From the NCBI GenBank assembly GCA_032718475.1, contig JAUCBJ010008744.1, positions 62,001-126,000 of the forward strand: a stretch of 64,000 bases of DNA, read 5' to 3'. This document shows, piece after piece, positions 34,056 to 46,600 of the stretch. This DNA is from Nemertoderma westbladi (Eukaryota; Xenacoelomorpha; Nemertodermatida; Nemertodermatidae). The position numbers and the translations under genes are program-made. A model generated the notes under the pieces. That model saw only the letters and a list, made by a program, of their open reading frames with translations, was not told the origin of the DNA and did no database searches. The stretch's first letter is position 1. Each line of letters opens with the position of its first letter.

Positions 34056-34688
34056 GATCAGATATTTCTTGATGAGTGTTTTTTGTAAAAACACGAGGAA
34101 ACGTTCGAAATGGCGGGTTTAAGTAAGCCCGGGTAGCCAATTTTGAAATCGTGCAGTATCAGAGTAGGCCTATTGCTGTATTGTTGCTTAACTTCATTTT
34201 GAATGGATCTAAAATCACCCTCCATAGAAACCAGTATAATTATAAAAAGTGTTCGATATATCACGATAATGGTGGTTTTGAAGGGATATAGGACTACAAA
34301 GTATTACGTATATCTGTTTTTCAAAATTTTCACAGGGAATGCGGAATAGTTATCAACAAACAGAAAAGTGATTGGCACAAGTTTATCTTAATAATATCTT
34401 AATAATAACTGACACTGTGTTCTTTCCCAGTGTGAGTTATTGACCTTAGGAACTATTTATCCCTTTAATTTCCCTCACTTTTTTTATTCCTGCATAACTT
34501 CACTAAAATGTTAATCTTTCCTGGCTGGGAGGCGAAACTTACTGATAAGTTGTTGATATGCCGTTGTTTCTGTTTAGTTTTCGCAGGTCCTATTTAGTTC
34601 CCAACTTTTATGTATACAGTACTTACCTGTAAGTTAGCCTTGGTTGAAATATAACTACAGCATACCCAGCACCCAGGTAAAGAATGAT
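34056..34688. other. Non-coding stretch
   Basis: AT-rich, no supported ORF, RNA or repeat. Confidence 0.5.
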
Positions 34689-34767
34689 TGTGGGGCGAGC
34701 CACGAAGTTGGCGGAGCCTTAGCGAATTGACACTGTTAGGGGGTGGGTCAATTTATGCAAATAGTTG

Positions 34768-34799
<32 letters not shown>

Positions 34800-35985
34800 G
34801 TCGTCGTCGTCGTCGTTACGATTTTGACATGCTAATAACTTTGTCGGATTTAAAGCTGCCAAGTTGAAAATTTGTAGGTATCAATATGAGCAAAAGTTGA
34901 GATTTTTGAGAGACTTTCAGACACCATCAGTGCAATGGTCTCCCGCTAGAGGGCCACATGTCTAAACATTAAATGCCCTCCCATTTCTTTGCTTTTAATC
35001 CGTTTAAGCTGAAACTTGGCAGATATGTATTAGACCATTAGCTGTGACTTTCAAAGGAGGCGAATCCATCTGCAGTTCTCCAGTCTGCCGCTAGAGGGCC
35101 AAAGGTCTGAAAGTGAAATCGTTGTCGTCGTTACGATTTTGACATGCTAATAACTTTGTCGGATTTAAAGCTGCCAAGTTGAAAATTTCTAGGTATCAAT
35201 ATGAGCTAAAGTTGAGATTTTTGAGAGACTTTCAGACACCATCAGTGCAATGGTCTCCCGCTAGAGGGCCACATGTCTAAACATTAAATGCCCTCCCATT
35301 TCTTTGCTTTTAATCCGTTTAAGCTGAAACTTGGCAGATATGTATTAGACCATTAGCTGTGACTTTCAAAGGAGGCGAATCCATCTGCAGTTCTCCAGTC
35401 TGCCGCTAGAGGGCCAAATGTCTGAAAGTGAAATCGTTGTCGTCGTTATGATATTGACATGCTTATAACTTTGTCGAATTTAAAGCTGCCAAGTTGAAAA
35501 TTTGTTTTGTTGAAAATCAGTTCAACAGTCACCCGCTATAGGACTACTTTATGCCTGAAAGTGAATAGATTCTCCCGTCTCATTGATTTTAATCAGTTTA
35601 AGCTGAATCTTGCCATATATTCTGGACCACATGCTGCGTCTTTGTGGGGGGGGGGGGGGGGGGGAGATTTAATCGGTCTGCCGCTATACGACGAAATTTC
35701 TGAAAGTGAGATCCGTCTCTCATTTCGTTATCCGTTATTCAAGATGAAACTTGGCCGATGTACGTATGTACTATTCATCCATAGGCTGTGTCTTTGTGGG
35801 GCTGGAGACCCTAATCCATCTTCAGTTCTCACTATACCGCTAGAGTCAGAAATGTCTGAATAGAAATGAAAGAGGTAAAAAGTGATTAGGCGAAATCTGC
35901 TTAAAATTTGCTAATACAGTAATACTTTCGAATTAGTACTTAAATTAAATTTAAGTCACGTGCTGCGCGAAGGCCCCACTTCGTG
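34689..35985. mobile_element. Non-autonomous element with GTC microsatellite, copy 1
   Basis: It begins TGTGGGGCGAGCCACGAAGT, then a GTC microsatellite (34766-34817). Two 315-bp tandem units follow (from 34821 and 35136), with a third, degenerate unit from 35451 that includes a 19-base G run (35646-35664). It ends GGCCCCACTTCGTG. The two ends are imperfect inverted repeats (CACGAAGT with ACTTCGTG). Each unit contains two CCGCTAGAGGGC sites. No protein is encoded. Confidence 0.75.
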
Positions 35986-36330
35986 TTTATTTATTATACA
36001 GTTCGTTTTTTTCCCAATTTCGACTAGGCGAATTCTTCGTTGGTGCCTAAGTGTGCACACTACACCTAAAGCCCTGTCAAATTTGAAGTTTAAAAACCAA
36101 CAGAGTAAAATTAATTTCATAATTGTAATTTTGTTATTAATTTGTAACATATTTTAGAATATCGATGAAGTTACTGTCATAAGTGATGTATAAGAAGATT
36201 CATCGTTCGTTATCCCCATGTGCTGATTTGCAATATTATATAAAATCCTTTTATTAATTATTTTATAATTATTTTGTTATTTAGGTATTTAATTAAATGT
36301 AGTCAACGTCGTTTTCAGCTACTCAGTTCA

Positions 36331-36424
36331 TGTGGGGCGAGCCACGAAGTTGGCGGAGCCTTAGCGAATTGACACTGTTAGGGGGTGGGTCAATTTATGC
36401 AAATAGTTGTCGTCGTCGTCGTTG

Positions 36425-36456
<32 letters not shown>

Positions 36457-37298
36457 GTCGTCGTCGTCGTCGTTACGATTTTGACATGCTAATAACTTTG
36501 TCGGATTTAAAGCTGCCAAGTTGAAAATTTGTAGGTTTCAATACGAGCAAAAGTTGAGATTTTTGAGAGACTTTCAGACACCATCAGTGCAATGGTCTCC
36601 CGCTAGAGGGCCACATGTCTAAACATTAAATGCCCTCCCATTTCTTTGCTTTTAATCCGTTTAAGCTGAAACTTGGCAGATATGTATTAGACCATTAGCT
36701 GTGACTTTCAAAGGAGGCGAATCCATCTGCAGTTCTCCAGTCTGCCGCTAGAGGGCCAAAGGTCTGAAAGTGAAATCGTTGTCGTCGTTACGATTTTGAC
36801 ATGCTAATAACTTTGTCGGATTTAAAGCTGCCAAGTTGAAAATTTGTAGGTATCAATATGAGCTAAAGTTGAGACGTTTGAGAGACTTTCAGACACCATC
36901 AGAGCAATAGTCTCCTGCTAGAGGGCCACATGTCTAAACGTTAAATGTCCTCCCATTTCTTTGCTTTTAATCCATTTATGCTGAAATTTGGCAGATATGT
37001 ACTAGACCATTAGCTGTGACTTTGAAAGAAGGAATTGAATTGAATTGAATTGAAGGCTAATCCGTGTGCAGTTCTTCAGTCTGCTGCTAGAGGGCGAAAT
37101 GTTTGAAAGTGAAATCTTTCTCCCATCTCGTTATTTATGATCCGTTCAAGCTGAAACGTAGCAGATATGTAGTAGAAGTCGGCCTGAGTCTTTGGTGGGC
37201 AGTAAACGGTCTGGAGTCCTCCAGTCTGCCGCTAGAGGGCGAAATGTATAACTAAGTATAATTAAGTCACGTGCTGCGCGAAGGCCCCACTTCGTGTA
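36331..37298. mobile_element. Non-autonomous element with GTC microsatellite, copy 2
   Basis: Same start, microsatellite (36408-36476), 315-bp units (from 36478 and 36793) and end as copy 1, and nearly identical to it over the first unit. A short GAATT repeat lies at 37032-37052. Copy 1 and copy 2 are separated by 345 bases of AT-rich DNA with no gene. The element abuts the 28-bp minisatellite. Confidence 0.75.
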
Positions 37299-38575
37299 AC
37301 ATAGAGATTCAGCTATTGTTCATGTAACAGAGATTCAGCTATTGTTTATGGAACATAGATTCAGCTATTGTTCATGTAACATAGAGATTCAGCTATTGTT
37401 CATGTAACATAGAGATTCAGCTATTGTTCATGTAACATAGAGATTCAGCTATTGTTCATGTAACATAGAGATTCAGCTATTGTTCATGTAACATAGAGAT
37501 TCAGCTATTGTTCATGTACCATTGAGATTCAGCTATTGTTCATGTAACATAGAGATTCAGCTACAGTTCATGTAACATAGAGATTCAGCTACAGTTCATG
37601 TAACATAGGGATTCAGCTATTGTTCATGTAACATAGAGATTCAGCTATTGTTCATGGAACATAGATTCAGCTATTGTTCATGTAACATAGAGATTCAGCT
37701 ACTGTTCATGCAACATAGAGATTCAGCTACAGTTCATGTAACATAGAGATTCAGCTATTGTTCATGTAACATAGAGATTCAGCTACTGTTCATGTAACAT
37801 AGAGATTCAGCTACAGTTCATGTAACATAGAGATTCAGCTATTGTTCATGTAACATAGAGATTCAGCTATTGTTCATGGAACATAGATTCAGCTATTGTT
37901 CATGTAACATAGAGATTCAGCTATTGTTCATGTAACATAGAGATTCAGCTACAGTTCATGTAACATAGAGATTCAGCTATTGTTCATGGAACATAGAGAT
38001 TCAGCTACTGTTCATGTAACATAGAGATTCAGCTATTGTTCATGTAACATAGAGATTCAGCTATTGTTCATGTAACATATAGAGATTCAGCTATTGTTCA
38101 TGTAACATAGAGATTCAGCTATTTTTCATGTAACATAGAGATTCAGCTATTGTTCATGTAACATAGAGATTCAGCTATTGTTCATGTAACATAGAGATTC
38201 AGCTATTGTTCATGGAACATAGATTCAGCTATTGTTCATGGAACATAGAGATTCAGCTACTGTTCATGTAACATAGAGATTCAGCTATTGTTCATGGAAC
38301 ATAGAGATTCAGCTACTGTTCATGTAACATAGAGATTCAGCTACAGTTCATGTAACATAGAGATTCAGCTATTGTTCATGTAACATAGAGATTCAGCTAT
38401 TGTTCATGTAACATAGAGATTCAGCTATTGTTCATGGAACATAGAGATTCAGCTACAGTTCATGTAACATAGAGATTCAGCTATTGTTCATGTAACATAG
38501 AGATTCAGCTATTGTTCATGTAACATAGAGATTCAGCTATTGTTCATGGAACATAGATTCAGCTATTGTTCATGT
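37299..38575. repeat. 28-bp minisatellite, about 46 copies
   Basis: Unit core AACATAGAGATTCAGCTATT, then GTTCATGT. Variants include GGAACATAGATTC (a 26-bp unit missing GA), CTACAGTTC and CTACTGTTC. Variant types recur in groups, a sign of local duplication. It ends 180 bases before the TMEM145-like start codon. Confidence 0.97.
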
Positions 38576-38597
38576 TCGTAGAACACCAACTGATCAC

Positions 38598-38617
38598 AGT
38601 ATTTTTACTATTTTCAG
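38598..38617 (+). promoter_or_regulatory. Candidate 3' splice site before the TMEM145-like gene
   Basis: TATTTTTACTATTTTCAG|G lies between the 28-bp array and the start codon, preceded by a branch-like CTGATCAC. A second, weaker acceptor is at 38667. If used, the minisatellite would lie in a 5' UTR intron. A tiny upstream ORF (ATG AAT TCC TAA) follows near 38680. Confidence 0.35.
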
Positions 38618-38754
38618 GACGAAAATAATGTGAATAATATATTTTTTTTACAATAATAATTATTCAGTAAATTATATCATGAATTCCTAAAGCGCACGGG
38701 TATAGTTTTTATTTGCCATAACTTTGTGAAGATATAATTTTTTACACTGTAAAT

Positions 38755-40320
38755 ATGCGAAAATTGGCAATGACGCAGACAGGATGTATGGGGGCGATGC
38801 TTCTATTATTTTTAATTAATTGTTCATTTACGTCGGGAAAATATATAAGGAGTTCCCTACCCGGGGATACCTTACAAACTAGATTAAACTTCGTATATCT
38901 CACGAGGTTCTGCCTCTATTCCGACATCGGGGTGCTGCGATTTAAAGTTAGATTTCCGGTTGAGTACACACCGATTCGGCTGCTCTTGTACTTCGATGAA
39001 CCGGGGCAGTGGCCCGCCGTCTACAAGACAAACACCACCTGTCAGGAGAAAGTGAACGTGCTGCGCGGACCTGCGGGGAAGAACCAAGAGGTGATATTGG
39101 ATCCCGGGGAGGCGTACAGCGGGTGCGAACTGAAGCGACACCCAGTCGACAACTCCACGGTAGTCGAGTGCGTGAGCCACCGGCAGTTCGGAACAATGCG
39201 AGAACGCTGGTGGTACATAGCGGTGTCGAAATGCGAAAGTTTTGGAAACATCCATATGGAATACAACTTTACGTTACTAAACGGTGATGGTTTCAATAAA
39301 CATATATCAGCCGATGAAACATTTATTCTAGAAACAGACATCGGGTTTTTAATATGTTTCTTCATACTTCTAATTGCAGTTGCCATGGTTGCCTACGAAT
39401 TGGCGCAACGCCAATACCTTCACTCCACCTTCGAGTTGTACATTGCTGCCGTGGTCCTTCAGGTCATATCATTGGTTCTCTACGTAGCGGCGTTCGGGTC
39501 CTACAACGCCGACGGTTTCGATAAACCGACTGTCCGAAACGTCGCTCACGGTTTTGAGATCACCAGCGATATCTTCTTCATCGTCACGGTGATGTTGTTC
39601 AGCCAAGGTTACACGGTAACCCGTGGACGTCTGTCCGCCGCTGGTGCCATCTTCCTCGCCGGTTTCCTCATGCTCTACACCCTCACCTACCTCATCTGCT
39701 TCCTCCTCGAGGTCTCCCAGCACGATTCCGGGAAAGTCCTCTACTTCTATGAGGCAGTCCCGGGTCTAATCGTTGTCGGACTTAAATTCTTATCTTGGTT
39801 AGCCATGAGCGTATCCGTGGTAACAACCTTAGTAAGATACCCCGAGAAGATTACCTTCTACGCCCCTTTCTACATCTTCTTCACTGTCTGGCTTCTCATC
39901 ACGCCGATTATCATCCTCATGGCTATCTACCACATCCCCAAACACTTCCGAGCTAAACTCGTCAACGGCGTTCTCCTTGGCTGCACCTTCTTCGCATACG
40001 CATACGTTGTTATTATCACTCGGCCTGGGGCACTCAACAAAAACTTCCCGTTCCACATCCGAACCAAACAGACGGCCCCCGCTGACGACGATGATGAAGG
40101 ACACTTTGTCCATCACGCCTACGAAGTGAACTCGGTGTTCAGCGTGGGTGTTGAACGCGACACTCACTATATGAACCTGGCGCGGTTGCCTAGCGCCCCG
40201 GTGAGGCCTTCAGCCTCTTCGGATCCCCATAGCAACGGTATAAACACCCCTACAAGTAATTCTCCCTATCCAGTGCTAGCCCTTCCATCGTCTTCTACAG
40301 ATGAATATATACATGAGTAG
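38755..40320 (+). CDS. TMEM145-like seven-transmembrane GOST-family protein, single exon
   Basis: An intact ORF of 521 residues. Residues 1-28 form a signal peptide. An extracellular or lumenal domain follows (29-195) with QWPAVYK (85-91), RERWWYIA (149-156), paired cysteines and N-glycosylation sites at Asn93, Asn133 and Asn171. Seven membrane segments then run from about 197 to 425, including a GYTVTRGR loop. The conserved NKNFPFHIRT (428-437) ends the family core, and the tail is acidic then Ser/Pro-rich. These features match TMEM145 better than its relative GPR180. GOST proteins are Golgi or surface seven-pass proteins, and the molecular role of TMEM145 is poorly known. Length is near the vertebrate form (about 490). 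No intron interrupts it, which is unusual for this family. AATAAA follows 24 bases after the stop. Confidence 0.93.
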   Translation: MRKLAMTQTGCMGAMLLLFLINCSFTSGKYIRSSLPGDTLQTRLNFVYLTRFCLYSDIGVLRFKVRFPVEYTPIRLLLYFDEPGQWPAVYKTNTTCQEKVNVLRGPAGKNQEVILDPGEAYSGCELKRHPVDNSTVVECVSHRQFGTMRERWWYIAVSKCESFGNIHMEYNFTLLNGDGFNKHISADETFILETDIGFLICFFILLIAVAMVAYELAQRQYLHSTFELYIAAVVLQVISLVLYVAAFGSYNADGFDKPTVRNVAHGFEITSDIFFIVTVMLFSQGYTVTRGRLSAAGAIFLAGFLMLYTLTYLICFLLEVSQHDSGKVLYFYEAVPGLIVVGLKFLSWLAMSVSVVTTLVRYPEKITFYAPFYIFFTVWLLITPIIILMAIYHIPKHFRAKLVNGVLLGCTFFAYAYVVIITRPGALNKNFPFHIRTKQTAPADDDDEGHFVHHAYEVNSVFSVGVERDTHYMNLARLPSAPVRPSASSDPHSNGINTPTSNSPYPVLALPSSSTDEYIHE

Positions 40321-40343
40321 AAAAACATATTTTTATGGTGGTG

Positions 40344-40349
40344 AATAAA
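40344..40349 (+). promoter_or_regulatory. Polyadenylation signal of the TMEM145-like gene
   Basis: AATAAA 24 bases after the TAG stop. A transcript ending here would stop well before the 23-kb array. The interval 40350-40696 is AT-rich and holds nothing else. Confidence 0.6.
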
Positions 40350-40696
40350 CAACTCGATAAAACAAACTTTATAGTGATTGGTGCTTCTTTATATTTTTAT
40401 ATTTATATTGTACATATATTTTATTTTTTCTGACGATATGTGTATGTCTCATATAAGCGTCTATTAAATTAATTAAATTTTAATACTCGGCGAAATATAA
40501 TATTGATATATTGATAAAAGCAATATGATAAAAATATAATGCAGCTTTCTGGAGTTCTAATTGCACTGAAATTCAAATAAAAGGTTATATATTAACAAAT
40601 AAGCAGCACCTTAATGACACCAGATTCTTAAATCAACATTATAAGATGAAACAGTGATAACTGTCCACGCCTTCATCCTTCTTGGCATCTAACGTG

Positions 40697-43600
40697 AGCG
40701 AAGACGTTCCCAGTGTTTATGTGAAGACGTTCCAAGTGTCTATGTGAAGACGTTCCCAGTGTCTATGTGAAGATGTTCCAAGTGTCTATGTGAAGACGTT
40801 CCAAGTGTCTATGTGAAGACGTTCCCAGTATCTATGTGAAGTCGTTCCTAGTGTCTATGTGAAGACGTTCCAAGTGTCTATGTGAAGACGTTCCCAGTGT
40901 CTATGTGAAGATGTTCCAAGTGTCTATGTGAAGACGTTCCAAGTGTCTATGTGAAGACGTTCCCAGTGTCTATGTGAAGACGTTCCCATTGTCTAAGTGA
41001 AGACGTTCCAAGTGTCTATGTGAAGACGTTCCCAGTATCTATGTGAAGTCGTTCCTAGTGTCTATGTGAAGACGTTCCAAGTGTCTATGTGAAGACGTTC
41101 CCAGTGTCTATGTGAAGACGTTCCAAGTGTCTATGTGAAGACGTTCCCAGTGTCTATGTGAAGACGTTCCCAGTGTCTATGTGAAGACGTTCCAAGTGTC
41201 TATGTGAAGACGTTCCCAGTGTCTATGTGAAGACGTTCCCAATGTCTATGTGAAGACGTTCCAAGTGTCTATGTGAAGACGTTCCCAGTGTCTATGTGAA
41301 GACATTACCAGTGTCAATGTGAAGACGTTCCCAGTGTCTATGTGAAGACGTTCCAAGTGTCTATGTGAAGACGTTCCCAGTGTCTATGTGAAGACGTTCC
41401 CAGTGTCTAAGTGAAGACGTTCCTAGTGTCTATGTGAAGACGTTCCAAGTGTCTATGTGAAGACGTTCCCAGTGTCTATGTGAAGACGTTCCCAATGTCT
41501 ATGTGAAGACGTTCCAAGTGTCTATGTGAAGACGTTCCCAGTGTCTATGTGAAGACGTTCCAAGTGTCTATGTGAAGACGTTCCCAGGGTCTATGTGAAG
41601 ACGTTCCCAATGTCTATGTGAAGACGTTCCAAGTGTCTATGTGAAGACGTTCCCAGTGTCTATGTGAAGACGTTACCAATGTCTATGTGAAGACGTTCCA
41701 AGTGTCTATGTGAAGACGTTCCCAGTGTCTATGTGAAGACGTTACCAGTGTCTATGTGAAGACGTTCCCAGTGTCTATGTGAAGACGTTCCAAGTGTCTA
41801 TGTGAAGACGTTCCCAGTGTCTATGTGAAGACGTTCCCATTGTCAATGTGAAGACGTTCCCAGTGTCTATGTGAAGACGTTCATGGTGTCTATGTGAAGT
41901 CGTTCCCAGTGTCTATGTGAAGACGTTCATGGTGTCTATGTGAAGACGTTCCAAGTGTCTATGTGAAGATGTTCCCAGTATCTATGTGAAGACGTTCCCA
42001 GTGTCTATGTGAAGATGTTCCCAGTGTCTATGTGAAGACGTTCATGGTGTCTATGTGAAGACGTTACCAGTGTCTATGTGAAGACGTTCCAAGTGTCTAT
42101 GTGAAGACGTTCCCAGTGTCTATGTGAAGACATTACCAGTGTCAATGTGAAGACGTTCCCAGTGTCTATGTGAAGACGTTCCAAGTGTCTATGTGAAGAC
42201 GTTCCCAGTGTCTATGTGAAGACGTTCCCAGTGTCTAAGTGAAGACGTTCCTAGTGTCTATGTGAAGACGTTCCAAGTGTCTATGTGAAGACGTTCCCAG
42301 TGTCTATGTGAAGACGTTCCCAATGTCTATGTGAAGACGTTCCAAGTGTCTATGTGAAGACGTTCCCAGTGTCTATGTGAAGACGTTCCAAGTGTCTATG
42401 TGAAGACGTTCCCAGTGTCTATGTGAAGACGTTCCCAATGTCTATGTGAAGACGTTTCCAGTGTCTATGTGAAGACGTTCCCAGTGTCTATGTGAAGACG
42501 TTCCAAGTGTCTATGTGAAGACGTTCCCAGTGTCTATGTGAAGACGTTCCCAATGTCTATGTGAAGACGTTCCAAGTGTCTATGTGAAGACGTTCCCAGT
42601 GTCTATGTGAAGACGTTACCAGTGTCTATGTGAAGACGTTCCCAGTGTCTATGTGAAGACGTTCCCATTGTCAATGTGAAGACGTTCCCATTGTATATGT
42701 GAAGACGTTCCCAGTGTCTATGTGAAGACGTTCCCAGTGTCTATGTGAAGACGTTCCCAGTGTCTATGTGAAGACGTTCCCATTGTCAATGTGAAGACGT
42801 TCCCAGTGTCTATGTGAAGACGTTCATGGTGTCTATGTGAAGTCGTTCCCAGTGTCTATGTGAAGACGTTCATGGTGTCTATGTGAAGACGTTCCAAGTG
42901 TCTATGTGAAGATGTTCCCAGTATCTATGTGAAGACGTTCCCAGTGTCTATGTGAAGATGTTCCCAGTGTCTATGTGAAGACGTTCATGGTGTCTATGTG
43001 AAGACGTTACCAGTGTCTATGTGGAGACGTTCCCAGTGTCTATGTGAAGACGTTCCCATTGTCAATGTGAAGACGTTCCCAGTGTCTATGTGAAGACGTT
43101 CATGGTGTCTATGTGAAGTCGTTCCCAGTGTCTATGTGAAGACGTTCATGGTGTCTATGTGAAGACGTTCCAAGTGTCTATGTGAAGATGTTCCCAGTAT
43201 CTATGTGAAGACGTTCCCAGTGTCTATGTGAAGATGTTCCCAGTATCTATGTGAAGACGTTCCCAGTGTCTATGTGAAGACGTTCATGGTGTCTATGTGA
43301 AGACGTTACCAGTGTCTATGTGAAGACGTTCCCAGTGTCTATGTGAAGACGTTCCCATTGTCAATGTGAAGACGTTCCCAGTGTCTATGTGAAGACGTTC
43401 ATGGTGTCTATGTGTAGTCGTTCCCAGTGTCTATGTGAAGACGTTCATGGTGTCTATGTGAAGACGTTCCCAGTGTCTATGTGAAGACGTTCATGGTGTC
43501 TATGTGAAGACGTTACCAGTGTCTATGTGAAGACGTTCCCAGTGTCTATGTGAAGACGTTCCCAGTGTCTATGTGAAGACGTTCCCATTGTCAATGTGAA

Positions 43601-46600
43601 GACGTTACCATTGTCTATGTGAAGACGTTCCCATTGTCTAAGTGAAGACGTTCCCAGTGTCTATGTGAAGACGTTCCCAGTGTCTATGTGAAGACGTTCC
43701 CATTGTCAATGTGAAGACGTTCCCAGTGTCTATGTGAAGACGTTCCCAGTGTCTATGTGAAGACGTTCCCAGTGTCTATGTGAAGACGTTCCCAGTGTCT
43801 ATGTGAAGACGTTCCCAGTGTCTATATGAAGACGTTCCCAGTGTCTATGTGAAGACGTTCCCATTGTCTAAGTGAAGACGTTCCCAGTGTCTATGTGAAG
43901 ACGTTCCCAGTGTCTATGTGAAGACGTTCCCATTGTCAATGTGAAGACGTTCCCAGTGTCTATGTGAAGACGTTCCCAGTGTCTATATGAAGACGTTCCC
44001 AGTGTCTATGTGAAGACGTTCCCAGTGTCTATGTGAAGACGTTCCCAGTGTCTATGTGAAGACGTTACCAGTGTCTATGTGAAGACGTTACCAGTGTCTA
44101 TGTGAAGACGTTACCAGTGTCTATGTGAAGACGTTCCCAGTGTCTAAGTGAAGACGTTCCCAGTGTCTATGTGAAGACGTTACCAGTGTCTATGTGAAGA
44201 CGTTCCCAGTGTCTATGTGAAGACGTTCCCAGTGTCTATGTGAAGACGTTCCCAGTGTCTATGTGAAGACGTTACCAGTGTCTATGTGAAGACGTTCCCA
44301 GTGTCTAAGTGAAGACGTTCCCAGTGTCTATGTGAAGTCGTTCCCAGTGTCTATGTGAAGACGTTCCCAGTGTCTATGTGAAGACGTTACCAGTGTCTAT
44401 GTGAAGACGTTCCCAGTGTCTAAGTGAAGACGTTCCCAGTGTCTATGTGAAGTCGTTCCCAGTGTCTATGTGAAGACGTTCCCAGTGTCTATGTGAAGAC
44501 GTTCCCAGTGTATATGTGAAGACGTTCCCAGTGTCTAAGTGAAGACGTTCCCAGTGTCTATGTGAAGTCGTTCCCAGTGTCTATGTGAAGACGTTCCCAG
44601 TGTCTATGTGAAGACGTTCATGGTGTCTATGTGAAGTCGTTCCCAGTGTCTATGTGAAGACGTTCATGGTGTCTATGTGAAGACGTTTCCAGTGTCTATA
44701 TGAAGACGTTTCCAGTGTCTATGTGAAGACATTCCCAGTGTCTATGTGAAGACGTTCCCAGTGTCTATGTGAAGACATTCCCAGTGTCTATGTGAAGACG
44801 TTCCCAGTGTCTATGTGAAGACGTTCATGGTGTCTATGTGAAGACGTTCCCAGTGTCTATGTGAAGTCGTTCCTAGTGTCTATGTGAAGACATTCCCAGT
44901 GTCTATGTGAAGACGTTCCCAGTGTCTATGTGAAGACGTTCATGGTGTCTATGTGAAGTCGTTCCCAGTGTCTATGTGAAGACGTTCATGGTGTCTATGT
45001 GAAGACGTTTCCAGTGTCTATATGAAGACGTTTCCAGTGTCTATGTGAAGACATTCCCAGTGTCTATGTGAAGACGTTCCCAGTGTCTATGTGAAGACGT
45101 TCATGGTGTCTATGTGAAGTCGTTCCCAGTGTCTATGTGAAGACGTTCATGGTGTCTATGTGAAGACGTTTCCAGTGTCTATATGAAGACGTTTCCAGTG
45201 TCTATGTGAAGACATTCCCAGTGTCTATGTGAAGTCGTTCCCAGTGTCTATGTGAAGACATTCCCAGTGTCTATGTGAAGACGTTCCCAGTGTCTATGTG
45301 AAGACGTTCCCAGTGTCTATGTGAAGACGTTCATGGTGTCTATGTGAAGACGTTCCCAGTGTCTATGTGAAGTCGTTCCCAGTGTCTATGTGAAGACATT
45401 CCCAGTGTCTATGTGAAGTCGTTCCCAGTGTCTATGTGAAGACATTCCCAGTGTCTATGTGAAGACGTTCCCAGTGTCTATGTGAAGACGTTCCCAGTGT
45501 CTATGTGAAGACGTTCATGGTGTCTATGTGAAGACGTTTCCAGTGTCTATATGAAGACGTTCATGGTGTCTATGTGAAGACGTTCCCAGTGTCTATGTGA
45601 AGACGTTCCCAGTGTCTATGTGAAGACGTTCCCAGTGTCTATGTGAAGTCGGTCCCAGTGTCTATGTGAAGTCAGTCCCAGTGTCTATGTGAAGACGTTC
45701 CCAGTGTCTATGTGAAGACATTCCCAGTGTCTATGTGAAGACGTTCCCAGTGTCTATGTGAAGACGTTCCCAGTGTCTATGTGAAGACGTTACCAGTGTC
45801 TATGTGAAGACGTTCCCAGTGTCTATGTGAAGACGTTCCCAGTGTCTATGTGAAGACGTTCCCAGTGTCTATGTGAAGACGTTCCCAGTGTCTATGTGAA
45901 GACATTCCCAGTGTCTATGTGAAGACGTTACCAGTGTCTATGTGAAGACGTTCCCAGTGTCTATGTGAAGTCGTTCCAAGTGTCTATGTGAAGACATTCC
46001 CAGTGTCTATGTGAAGTCGTTCCCAGTGTCTATGTGAAGACATTCCCAGTGTCTATGTGAAGACGTTCCCAGTGTCTATGTGAAGACGTTCCCAGTGTCT
46101 ATGTGAAGACATTCCCAGTGTCTATGTGAAGACGTTCCCAGTGTCTATGTGAAGACGTTCCCAGTGTCTATGTGAAGACGTTCCCAGTGTCTATGTGAAG
46201 ACGTTCCCAGTGTCTATGTGAAGACGTTACCAGTGTCTATGTGAAGACGTTCCCAGTGTCTATGTGAAGTCGTTCCCAGTGTCTATGTGAAGACGTTCCC
46301 AGTGTCTATGTGAAGTCGTTACCAGTGTCTATGTGAAGACGTTCCCAGTGTCTATGTGAAGACGTTCCCAGTGTCTATGTGAAGTCGTTCCCAGTGTCTA
46401 TGTGAAGACGTTCCCAGTGTCTATGTGAAGTCGTTACCAGTGTCTATGTGAAGACATTCCCAGTGTCTATGTGAAGACGTTCCCAGTGTCTATGTGAAGA
46501 CGTTCCCAGTGTCTATGTGAAGTCGTTACCAGTGTCTATGTGAAGACATTCCCAGTGTCTATGTGAAGACGTTCCCAGTGTCTATGTGAAGTCGTTACCA

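Noticed and set aside
37299-38575. Common ancestry of the 28-bp array at 37-38.6 kb with the 28-bp arrays at 5.5 and 20.6 kb
   Set aside because: They share the length and the words TAACAT and TGTTCA, but the 13-14 bases between differ, so chance similarity is not excluded.
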